Of a stretch of 32,491 nucleotides of DNA, positions 1-7,347 are shown one piece after another. Under the pieces are notes generated by a model. The model was not told the origin of the DNA and ran no database searches. It was given only the letters and a program-made list of their open reading frames with translations. Each line of letters opens with the position of its first letter. The first letter of the stretch is position 1. Both the position numbers and the translations under genes were made by a program. Source of the stretch: a bacterium (lineage in GTDB: Bacteria > Margulisbacteria > Marinamargulisbacteria > UBA817 > JABISL01); contig JABISL010000013.1 of NCBI GenBank assembly GCA_018700055.1, forward strand, positions 1-32,491, in the 5' to 3' direction.

Positions 1-3000
1 AATGTAGGTAATACTGGGAAGCTTGATCTAAAGAATGCCTTGGCTTCGGTTGGTGGAGACATGACTAACGATGGCACTCTTGGCGGTAGAGATAGTATGT
101 GGACTATCGAAGGGACCTTGGAAAATAACAGCATGATTGATACCGAGGGATACATGTCCTTCTCGGCGGATACGATAAAAAACAATAGAGGCGCTAGTAT
201 GTCAGGCGATGTCTTGGACCTTTTCGCTAAAAAGGACATTATTAATAGTGGCGGGGCGATTAACGCCAAAGAAGGGCTTTTCTTAGAGACAGAGACCGGT
301 GACATCATCAACGAGAGTCTAATCGAACGAACGGGCGATTCTAGAAATTACGCTGAGAGTGTATCCGCGATGGGGAGTATTGGGTCAGACGGCGTTTTAA
401 GCATTGATTCCGGGCGGGACTTTAAAAATATAGGCGGCAATCTAACTTCCAAAGGTGCGGCGAGTATTTCAGCTGATCGAGATGTAAGTTTTGAGACCTT
501 GGAATTAGAAACACGTAGGGAACGAAAGTGGACCAAGAAAAAAAGTTGGGGCCGATCAACGACTTATGTTCAGAGGGATGAGACTGTGACCAATGTTCAA
601 GGGGATGTGTCGTTTGGCAGTGATTTGGCGATTTCCTCAGGTCGTGATGTGACATTGATTGGGAATAAGATGGATATTGCTGGGGCGGGGTATGTAAGCG
701 CTGGGCGTGACTTCAATGCCTATGATGCCCAAGATTCGACGTATTCCCATCGTGAGAAACGAAAAAGTTCGGCATTTGGGAAGAAAAAAACCAAAAGAAA
801 GTCGAGGAATAATACGAGTATTTCGAGCGAGTTGATTTCACGTGAGAGTAACCTAAGTATTGATGCGGGTAATAATATTAATTTGGTTGGAAGTAAGATC
901 GGGTCTGCGGGTGTGACTCGACTCAAGGCCAAGAATGATATTAACGTGTCAGCGGGCCGTAATGAAAGTTGGACGGAAACAGTTGTAGAGGAGTCAGGGG
1001 TAAGTGCCAGTGACGGCAACGTTGGAATGAGTACGGAGACCGATACTACGAAAACAAATAATACAACACTGTCTGCTTCCGAAATTTATGGCGACGGTGG
1101 GCTAGTTATCGAGTCGGGGAACGATATCAACATGGGGGGAGGTACCCAGTTGAATTCCGCATTAGGTGACATTCGCTTAAAGGCGGAGAATGATGTAAAC
1201 CTCATGGCAGGAAGTAATACATCATCCACACAACATGACAGTTCAAAAGTGGGAGTATCGACTAGCTTGAGTAGCGCGAAGGCAGAACTCAGTGTGGATA
1301 ATAAATCCGATAGTTCTGAACGGAGTACATTACTGGGGACTAAGATTAATGCCGGAGGTAACTTTGTTGTTGAAGCCGGTAACGATGTGGTTATTGATGG
1401 CGCCACAGAGGTTAATACGGGTGGGGATATCAGACTTAAAGCGGGTCGAGATGTTCGGTTGTTAGAAGCCTTTGCAACGGCTAGTAGCGAATCAGATGAA
1501 ACCCATAGTTCTCTTGGCTTAGAAGGAAGTAAGGTGACTGGAAAAATGTCTAATGATAGACGCACCAGTCGGAGTCAGACTAGTGTGGCATCGGCGTTTA
1601 ATGCTGGCGGAGGCTTTTCTGCAGAGGCCGGACGAGATATTGATATGGCCGGCGGCGTTAACATTGATGCAGATACTATCGACTTAACAGCGGTTCGGGA
1701 TATTTCTATTAGAGCAGGTAAAAGCACAAGTGCTCAAGAATCGGAGAATATGTCCGGGTCAGTCAGTTATGACGTTGCTTCTCAAGGGGTGGATGTGGCA
1801 TTAGCTGGCGGGTCCTCCAAGACTACAAGTACGACGTACTCCAATAGTAAGCTAAATGCCCGAAACGGATTTACACTAAATGCGGGGAGAAACACGTCAA
1901 TGTCAGGTGTAGATATTGAAGCGGAAACAGTTGATATGACTGTGGCCGGGGACTTTTCTTTTGAGTCCGTCCAAAACAAATCGGATCATAATAGTGTCCA
2001 AGCCAGCCTTCAAGTCGGAAAATCAGGCGCCGGAGGCTCAGCTAGTTTTGCGAACAGCAAGCGTCGGTGGGTGGATGACCAGAGTGGTATAACTGGTCGA
2101 AGCAAAGTTAATATTAATGTGGGCGGTCACACTGATATAAAGGGAGCCACCATAGCTGCCGATAATAATGAGCTTACGATCACTACAGAAACACTTTCTG
2201 TGAGTGCTATAAAAGATATCGATGAAAAGAACGGATTTGGAATAGGGGGAGGGAAGGGGGCAGATGGAAAGAAACAAAGTCCACATGTATCGGCTGAATA
2301 TTTTGAAATGGAAGGTGTAACGAGAGGGACTATAGGCGCCGGGAATATTCAAACTAAAAGCGATACATCTGGTATTAATAGAGACCTAAGTCGGGCTCAG
2401 AAAACCTATGAGTCTGTTGGGTTTAACATTCAGGTTGATAAAGTTCTTGTGGACGATCTTAAGAGTATGAAGAAGGATGTTCAAAATCTAGGTCAGACAG
2501 TTTCTGATGTTGCTACGTCGACTAAAGAAGAACGAAGATCCTTTGTCTCAGATGGGATATCTGGACTTAAGGATGGTGTAAAATCCGCTTACAACACAAC
2601 CAAGGAAGGGGTTACAGCAGTAGGGAAGTCTACTCCTACAGCACTCCGTGAACTAGGGGGGAATAATAAAGATACTCGCACTGTAAAAGAAACGGTTGGC
2701 GATTTGACTGAGGCTGTTAAAACAGTCAAGCAGACTGTAGAAATGGTTCATCAATATTCGACGACGATTAACGAGGCGCAAGAGGCGGTTACTACAACCA
2801 CAGAAGCCTTCGAAGAAATTTCTGATGGAAAGGATCTATTAGACACTTATCGAAAAACACGATCAGCTTTTGATCATGCCAATACTTCCGTTGATCAAAC
2901 AGAAGTAAATATTGAGGCTACAGAGAAGGCCATTGTGAAGGTTTCTGAGCAAAACGAATCGGAAAATAATCGTCTTTCGACACAAATTGAAACCGATGAC

Positions 3001-3810
3001 AGTAATTTGGGGGACCTAAAATCGTTTGCAACTGGTCTATATGAGGATGGGCGTTCCGTAAAAAATCATTTTGATGAGGGGAAAGACAAAACAGTCCAAG
3101 CGCTGAAGGATTCTGTAGGGTTAGGTGCGGCGGAGCTTGTTAATAGTCGCGCAAACGATGGCGTCAGTCTTGCACCCAAAAACATAGGAAATGCCTTGAA
3201 TACGATAGATAATTTAGTCGATATTGCAGATGCGACTATGAAAACTGCAGAGTCTATAAAAACAGTGAAAGCGTCTGCTAAAAATTTAGCCTCAACGGTA
3301 TCTAGTGGCGAATTGAGTTTAGAGACGTATCAGTCTGCCTCACGCAGACTTGTCCGGTTAAATACAAACCTAGAGACTAGTGGCTCGAAAACACAAGATT
3401 TTAACAAGGCCGTTAAGTCCACTCAGAAGTACAATCAAGCGCGTCATAATCAACGAAGTGGAGAACAAGTAACGACAACTAAAGTAGATAGTGTAGATAG
3501 ACACTTAATAGGTCCTACAACTGAGTTAAGGAATGAATCTTGGTTTAGGGTAGGAAAAGAAGGGTTTAAAACGATTGGGTCTACATTTAGCGGTGTTGGG
3601 AAAATCAATGAGAGTGACAATGTTTTTGATAAGTATCGTGCTGCTCGATCGACAGGAAAGGACCTTAACTCTGGAACACAAAAGACTTGGGATGTAATTA
3701 AGAAGACTGGATTGGGGAGAAAAATTCACTCAATTAAAAAGAACTCCAAAGACAAACAAGCCGAAACAAAACCCACAATCCAAACAAATCAGTTACAAGC
3801 CAGTATTTAG
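1..3810 (+). CDS. Two-partner secretion exoprotein (TpsA; FhaB/CdiA-like haemagglutinin-repeat protein), 5' end outside window
   Basis: The frame is open from base 1, so the N-terminal TPS secretion domain lies upstream; the first possible in-window start (TTG at 40) is not taken as the real one. Counting from that TTG, 1256 residues remain. Residues 1-720 are repeats typical of haemagglutinin/FhaB beta-helix shafts, with recurring AGRD/AGND turns. About four long units occupy residues 350-650, each of the type 'GG-F-EAG-D--M-G---A--DI-L-A--DV---AG-(T)S' followed by a Ser/Thr-rich stretch. Residues 758-786 (EGVTRGTIGAGNIQ, then INRDLSRAQ) match the segment that ends the shaft in many CdiA-type proteins. 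Residues 790-1160 look helical or coiled-coil, and the end is Lys-rich. No cysteine occurs in the visible part. No toxin domain or VENN pre-toxin motif was recognised and no immunity gene follows. It probably acts at or outside the cell surface, exported by the TpsB encoded opposite; adhesin is likelier than toxin, which is inference. Confidence 0.88.
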   Translation, partial: NVGNTGKLDLKNALASVGGDMTNDGTLGGRDSMWTIEGTLENNSMIDTEGYMSFSADTIKNNRGASMSGDVLDLFAKKDIINSGGAINAKEGLFLETETGDIINESLIERTGDSRNYAESVSAMGSIGSDGVLSIDSGRDFKNIGGNLTSKGAASISADRDVSFETLELETRRERKWTKKKSWGRSTTYVQRDETVTNVQGDVSFGSDLAISSGRDVTLIGNKMDIAGAGYVSAGRDFNAYDAQDSTYSHREKRKSSAFGKKKTKRKSRNNTSISSELISRESNLSIDAGNNINLVGSKIGSAGVTRLKAKNDINVSAGRNESWTETVVEESGVSASDGNVGMSTETDTTKTNNTTLSASEIYGDGGLVIESGNDINMGGGTQLNSALGDIRLKAENDVNLMAGSNTSSTQHDSSKVGVSTSLSSAKAELSVDNKSDSSERSTLLGTKINAGGNFVVEAGNDVVIDGATEVNTGGDIRLKAGRDVRLLEAFATASSESDETHSSLGLEGSKVTGKMSNDRRTSRSQTSVASAFNAGGGFSAEAGRDIDMAGGVNIDADTIDLTAVRDISIRAGKSTSAQESENMSGSVSYDVASQGVDVALAGGSSKTTSTTYSNSKLNARNGFTLNAGRNTSMSGVDIEAETVDMTVAGDFSFESVQNKSDHNSVQASLQVGKSGAGGSASFANSKRRWVDDQSGITGRSKVNINVGGHTDIKGATIAADNNELTITTETLSVSAIKDIDEKNGFGIGGGKGADGKKQSPHVSAEYFEMEGVTRGTIGAGNIQTKSDTSGINRDLSRAQKTYESVGFNIQVDKVLVDDLKSMKKDVQNLGQTVSDVATSTKEERRSFVSDGISGLKDGVKSAYNTTKEGVTAVGKSTPTALRELGGNNKDTRTVKETVGDLTEAVKTVKQTVEMVHQYSTTINEAQEAVTTTTEAFEEISDGKDLLDTYRKTRSAFDHANTSVDQTEVNIEATEKAIVKVSEQNESENNRLSTQIETDDSNLGDLKSFATGLYEDGRSVKNHFDEGKDKTVQALKDSVGLGAAELVNSRANDGVSLAPKNIGNALNTIDNLVDIADATMKTAESIKTVKASAKNLASTVSSGELSLETYQSASRRLVRLNTNLETSGSKTQDFNKAVKSTQKYNQARHNQRSGEQVTTTKVDSVDRHLIGPTTELRNESWFRVGKEGFKTIGSTFSGVGKINESDNVFDKYRAARSTGKDLNSGTQKTWDVIKKTGLGRKIHSIKKNSKDKQAETKPTIQTNQLQASI

Positions 3811-3822
3811 TAGCTAACTAAA
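3806..3822. other. Small inverted repeat spanning the convergent tpsA/tpsB stops
   Basis: TTTAGT (3806-3811) and ACTAAA (3817-3822) are perfect inverted repeats around a 5-base centre. They include the TAG stop of the exoprotein and the TAG stop of the opposite transporter gene. The stem is AT-rich and short, so it is at best a weak bidirectional terminator; it may be chance. Confidence 0.25.
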
Positions 3823-5539
3823 GCAACTTAAACGTTACCGTAAACCGGAAGAGGGAGTCGTCTTCGGTGGTGCCGGGATGATAGACAGGTAAAGAATAGC
3901 TCAGAGTGTAGCTTGTGGGGCTACCATAGTAGTTGAGTCCAATGGTGGCGCCACTCATGGTTCCATCTACACTACGATCCTTGCTCCTCACATGACCGGA
4001 ATCAAAAGCCGCATACAGACTTGCGCCTGTGAATAGTTTTTGAAAATAAGGCTGAGCCGCTAAGCTTGCGGGGGAAAAGGTGAGCTGGCTACGCATGTAA
4101 TGGCCGTAGTCCCCTTGAAGAGATGTCCCATCATAACCGCGTACAGTGTAGTTTCCACCAATACTGATTTGTTCGGAGGAGAAGGTTGCCTTAGGTGCAT
4201 AGTGTCCGTGTAAGTTACTGCTAAATGATAGCGGGATTCCCAATAATTTGAATGAATTGGAATAGGATAGGTCGCCAGTGTATTTTACAAATTGGGCATG
4301 AGGGTCAGTATTGATAATGCTAGAGTCATCTCGACTGGCATCTCCTATACCTAGTCCTTCGTGATAGGTACCTGTAAGGCCAAGAGTCCCTAATTGAGTA
4401 GTGAATGATTGAGTAAGACCAATAGAGCTTATTATTAGTGTTCTAGAGCCAGTGTCACTTTTTACATCTTCAATGAAGCTTTCCGTATCCTTATAATTGA
4501 GACTTCCAGACAGGCTGGTTTTACTGCCGCTGGTACGGAGTAGGGTATGCGCCAGTGTTGTTGTCCAATTGGTGGACCCTCCAGAACTTTCAAACGTGGT
4601 ATTACTTCCCGTGATTAAGGATCTATAATCAAAAGCACTAAAGTTAACGGTGAAAAGACTGTAACCGAAGGGGACTGTCATCGTAATCGCAGAGGATTTG
4701 TTATTGGATCCCGCATCTCCCAAGTCCTGACTGTAGTTTACATACCAATTGTCATAGATGCCCAAAAAGTTGTCTCTAGAGAAATCGAATCGGTGGGGGT
4801 AAGCCCCAAATAGACGACTGCTTGAGGTGTCGTATCCCATTGAAATAGTATAGGCATTCCCACTAGTTGTTTTTAGTTCAATAATCGAATCACCCATTTC
4901 TTTTCCAGGAATAAATGCAGAGGTTACATTATAGGCGTTTAGACGATTTAATTGGTCCAATCCTTGTTCAATGTCGCGCATGTTTAATAGTCTGCCTTTT
5001 CCAGTGGAAAAGGGAATCCATAGTGGGGGATGATTTCCTTTAAACCGAATGGTTTCAATCTTTCCCTCAATGACTTGCACGATCAGGGTTCCATTAGTTA
5101 GGTTTTGTTGGGGGATTACGGCACGACTTGTTACATATCCTTTTGAAATATATAGGTTAGTGGTCTCTCGAATTAACTGATTAATATCATTTAGATCCAT
5201 TGTGGTATTTATCCAACGATGAGTTAGCTGGTAACGGTCCATGCGATCCAGCGTTGTGGCTCCTTTGAATACTATGGTAGAAATATCAAAGGAGGGTAGT
5301 TGACCTTGTTTCTTTTCTTTTTCTGGGAGAAGTGTAGACGAAGTTTGTTTTGGGCGTTGGTCTTGTTGGTGCTGGTCACGAAGGGTGGCTTCGCTTTTTA
5401 AGCGATTCTGAAACTCTTGCAGAACACGTTGCTGTTCCTTAAATGCACTCGCTTCTTCTTCGGCGGTAATATCCGATTGGGCATAGCCAATGGAGGCACT
5501 TAAAAAAAGCAGTAATAAAACAATCCAACTTTTACGCAT
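3818..5539 (-). CDS. TpsB outer-membrane transporter (ShlB/FhaC/HecB family)
   Basis: This 573-residue protein is predicted to be the outer-membrane pore that exports a TpsA exoprotein. Residues 1-20 are a classic signal peptide (Arg-Lys, a Leu-rich core, then GYA-Q). Residues 24-80 are a polar helix and linker, like the plug helix of FhaC. Residues 84-160 form a POTRA_2 domain (DISTIVFKGATTLDR ... VQVIEGKIETIRFKG), followed by a second POTRA-like part and a beta-barrel of alternating aromatic strands. VRGY at 466-469 is the conserved loop-6 motif of Omp85/TpsB barrels. The protein ends in a beta strand (FRFTVTFKLL), though the last residue is Leu rather than the common Phe. It lies 35 bases downstream of the Bax-inhibitor-like gene and ends 7 bases from the convergent exoprotein gene. 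The start ATG has no Shine-Dalgarno sequence; an extended -10 box sits just upstream. Confidence 0.93.
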   Translation of the reverse strand: MRKSWIVLLLLFLSASIGYAQSDITAEEEASAFKEQQRVLQEFQNRLKSEATLRDQHQQDQRPKQTSSTLLPEKEKKQGQLPSFDISTIVFKGATTLDRMDRYQLTHRWINTTMDLNDINQLIRETTNLYISKGYVTSRAVIPQQNLTNGTLIVQVIEGKIETIRFKGNHPPLWIPFSTGKGRLLNMRDIEQGLDQLNRLNAYNVTSAFIPGKEMGDSIIELKTTSGNAYTISMGYDTSSSRLFGAYPHRFDFSRDNFLGIYDNWYVNYSQDLGDAGSNNKSSAITMTVPFGYSLFTVNFSAFDYRSLITGSNTTFESSGGSTNWTTTLAHTLLRTSGSKTSLSGSLNYKDTESFIEDVKSDTGSRTLIISSIGLTQSFTTQLGTLGLTGTYHEGLGIGDASRDDSSIINTDPHAQFVKYTGDLSYSNSFKLLGIPLSFSSNLHGHYAPKATFSSEQISIGGNYTVRGYDGTSLQGDYGHYMRSQLTFSPASLAAQPYFQKLFTGASLYAAFDSGHVRSKDRSVDGTMSGATIGLNYYGSPTSYTLSYSLPVYHPGTTEDDSLFRFTVTFKLL

Positions 5540-5545
5540 TACGTC

Positions 5546-5554
5546 AGTCTACCA
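5546..5554 (-). promoter_or_regulatory. Possible extended -10 box for tpsB
   Basis: On the minus strand the sequence reads TGGTAGACT, which fits TGnTAnAnT. Only six bases separate the hexamer from the tpsB ATG. Transcription would then start at or next to the A of the start codon. No good -35 box was found. It is a weak call because the gene could also be read from upstream. Confidence 0.35.
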
Positions 5555-5574
5555 GGTTAGAATATTAACGTTTC

Positions 5575-6324
5575 TTAATCCCGTGATCGTAACTTCATAA
5601 GAAGTCGCAAGATTTCCATGTAGAGCCACACAAGAGTGACCATGAGTCCAAACGCACCATACCATTCCATATAAGCGGGGGCGCCAGATTCAGCGCCTTG
5701 CTCGATGAAGTCGAAGTCCATGACGAGGTTAAGTGCCGCTAAGCCGCATACGAAGAGGCTAAATCCAATGGCCATGATGCCATTGCCATGAAAAAGAGGG
5801 AACGAGACACCAAAGAATGAGGCGATGAAAGTAATCCCGTAGAAAACCATTAACCCCATCATTGCCGCGGATAGTCCCAATTTGAAGTTTTCGGTTGGTG
5901 CGATGATTTTGGATTTATAAAGAAATAACATCCCCGTAAATGTGGCGAAGGTTAGTCCCACGGCTTGCATAACGATTCCAGGGTACTGAAATTCGAACAT
6001 AGCGGAGATGCCCCCTAAGAATAATCCTTGGCAGGTAGCATAGAGAGGTGTCGTAAAAGGTGACCATTCTTTTTTGAATATCGTTACAATACTCAAGATG
6101 AAACCAATGATGGCGCCACCAATAACAAGGCCGTTAACACCTGAGGGGCTTTCGGCTTGAAAGTATTGTCCCCAGGTATAAGACGCCCCCATTAATAAGA
6201 AGAGGAAGCTGACTAAGGTTTTGTTTACGGTGCCTTGAAGTGTCATTGTCGCTGAGCCAACAGCGGAACTCACTGAGTTAAATACTTTGGCGTTTAAGGC
6301 GGGGTTGGCAGATTTCATCATCAT
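5575..6324 (-). CDS. Bax inhibitor-1/YccA-like membrane protein
   Basis: This 249-residue multi-pass inner-membrane protein matches the bacterial Bax-inhibitor-1-like family (BaxI_1 type). The N-terminus carries the family's 'SANPALN--VF' stretch, and about seven hydrophobic segments follow from residue 36 onward. The acidic-polar spot VMDFDFIEQGAESGAP near residues 201-216 and the C-terminal YMEILRLLMKL helix are typical of the family. Relatives such as YetJ are pH-sensitive calcium-leak channels or stress modulators; the substrate here is unknown. A good ribosome site (AGGAG, 9 bases before the first of three consecutive ATG codons) supports the start at 6324. It lies 38 bases after the tatB-like gene and 35 before tpsB, so it is probably part of the tatC-tatB-tpsB transcription unit. 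Confidence 0.87.
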   Translation of the reverse strand: MMMKSANPALNAKVFNSVSSAVGSATMTLQGTVNKTLVSFLFLLMGASYTWGQYFQAESPSGVNGLVIGGAIIGFILSIVTIFKKEWSPFTTPLYATCQGLFLGGISAMFEFQYPGIVMQAVGLTFATFTGMLFLYKSKIIAPTENFKLGLSAAMMGLMVFYGITFIASFFGVSFPLFHGNGIMAIGFSLFVCGLAALNLVMDFDFIEQGAESGAPAYMEWYGAFGLMVTLVWLYMEILRLLMKLRSRD

Positions 6325-6362
6325 TAGTTAGTTCTCCTAAGGTTACAAATAGTTACAAGTTA

Positions 6363-6527
6363 TTAAGATAAGCTATTCAGGTCTCTTATCAGTTGGCGAT
6401 AAGCTGAGTTAAGTTGGTGGTAGATTTTTCCCATTACACGGGCCAATTTGGGAAGGTCCTCGGGTTTCAGGAACAGAACGAAAACAACACCGATTACTAA
6501 TAACTCGCTCATGCTCAATCCAAACAT
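6363..6527 (-). CDS. Very short TatB/TatA-like translocase subunit (54 aa)
   Basis: Reading on the minus strand from ATG at 6527 gives 54 residues beginning MFGLSMSELLVIGVV and ending at TAA (6363-6365). It has the TatA/B plan: a short N-terminus, a membrane helix beginning with Ser-Glu (the Glu is typical of TatB), the turn KPEDLPKLAR, then a basic amphipathic helix (VMGKIYHQLNSAYRQLIRDL). The usual Gly at the hinge (L-G-P or F-G-P) is Lys here. It is shorter than normal TatA (about 60-90 aa) and far shorter than most TatB. The start overlaps the tatC stop as TGATG, so translation is probably coupled. Tat exports folded proteins bearing twin-arginine signals. Whether this acts as TatB, TatA or both cannot be told. 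Confidence 0.8.
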   Translation of the reverse strand: MFGLSMSELLVIGVVFVLFLKPEDLPKLARVMGKIYHQLNSAYRQLIRDLNSLS

Positions 6528-7285
6528 CAGCGCCCTCCAAATCCACAGATCTTAGCGATCAGGATGGTCACGAAATACAATCCTATTAAAGGAAGCGCCA
6601 GGCCAACCTGAGAAATGATGTCAGGAGGAGTCACAATAGCACAGAGAATAAACGTCCCCAGGATAACGTAGCGTGACGCCTTCCAGAGTGCTTTGCGAGA
6701 GACAATGTTAAGTGCCAGCAAGAACTCTAATAGGATGGGTAGTTGAAATAATAATAGGGTGTAGATAATGAACTGAAGGATTGTGGAGATATTACTTTGG
6801 AAATTTAACATAACCTTCACATTCGTCGGGACAAACCCAGAAGTGGTTAAAAAACTGACCATCAACGGAATGATTTTGGAATAACTGATAAACAAACTAC
6901 CGATAACCAATAAGAAGCTAACCAGGAGAGCAATGGCTAACCACCATTTTTCGCGACGTTTAAGCGCGGGGACGACAAAGTATATAAAGGTAAATAGATG
7001 GATCGGGAATGACAGAATGGCTCCCAATATTAGAGATAACTTGAACTTCATCACAAATCCTTCCGACAAGGTATGGATAAAAAGAGCTTCTGAAGACCCG
7101 CCCATTAATGGTAAAAATGGGGCAATTAGGAAGGGGATGACTTCCGCATAAATAAAAAAACCACCGATCATCCCTAGTCCCAATCCTATTAAAGAAATAA
7201 ACACACAGCGCTTGAGGACTCGGAAGTGGTCCAGTAGTGGCATGTCATGATCAAAATTGGTGCTCGAAACGATGGAATTGCTCAT
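6527..7285 (-). CDS. tatC: TatC, twin-arginine translocase core subunit
   Basis: Six hydrophobic segments and TatC family landmarks are seen in 252 residues: MPLLDHFRVLKR at 15-26, LSEGFVMKFKLS at 73-84, and VVPALKRREKWW at 104-115. TatC is the inner-membrane receptor for twin-arginine signal peptides. The open frame extends upstream to a TTG at 7315, but a -10-like GATAAT (7300-7295) lies between that TTG and the ATG at 7285, so ATG 7285 is preferred; ATG 7243 (MPLLDH) is also possible. Aligned to E. coli TatC, His12 is present, but Glu15 is Val23 and Arg17 is Lys25. Glu103 is kept as Glu112. It is the first gene of a minus-strand group with the tatB-like gene. Confidence 0.92.
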   Translation of the reverse strand: MSNSIVSSTNFDHDMPLLDHFRVLKRCVFISLIGLGLGMIGGFFIYAEVIPFLIAPFLPLMGGSSEALFIHTLSEGFVMKFKLSLILGAILSFPIHLFTFIYFVVPALKRREKWWLAIALLVSFLLVIGSLFISYSKIIPLMVSFLTTSGFVPTNVKVMLNFQSNISTILQFIIYTLLLFQLPILLEFLLALNIVSRKALWKASRYVILGTFILCAIVTPPDIISQVGLALPLIGLYFVTILIAKICGFGGR

Positions 7286-7294
7286 TGAAAATAT

Positions 7295-7323
7295 ATTATC
7301 GCTTACAATAGTCAACGCGACAA
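7295..7323 (-). promoter_or_regulatory. Predicted tatC promoter giving a nearly leaderless mRNA
   Basis: The minus strand reads TTGTCG (7323-7318), a 17-base spacer, then GATAAT (7300-7295). Nine bases separate the -10 box from the tatC ATG, so transcription should start within about two bases of the start codon. No Shine-Dalgarno sequence is present. It overlaps the divergent carA promoter. Confidence 0.5.
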
Positions 7324-7337
7324 ACCCATGCTATTCT
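7309..7337 (+). promoter_or_regulatory. Predicted carA promoter with extended -10, nearly leaderless
   Basis: TAGTCA (7309-7314), a 17-base spacer and TATTCT (7332-7337) preceded by TG at 7329-7330 make an extended -10 promoter. The carA ATG is ten bases beyond the -10 box, leaving an expected leader of roughly four bases. No Shine-Dalgarno sequence is present. The spacer and -35 overlap the divergent tatC promoter. Confidence 0.5.
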
Positions 7338-7347
7338 TTTACCTCAA

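Noticed and set aside
2038-2352. Minus-strand open frames across the exoprotein gene
   Set aside because: They lie opposite a repeat-rich coding region with clear protein-level signatures and show no family features of their own.
2956-2973. ESENN in the exoprotein tail, similar to the VENN motif that precedes CdiA toxins and about 280 residues from the C-terminus
   Set aside because: The first residues do not match, the flanking sequence is coiled-coil rather than a pre-toxin domain, and no toxin or immunity gene follows.
7286-7315. TTG start for tatC at 7315
   Set aside because: It would place the start codon upstream of the predicted -10 box, and the added residues do not resemble a TatC N-terminus.
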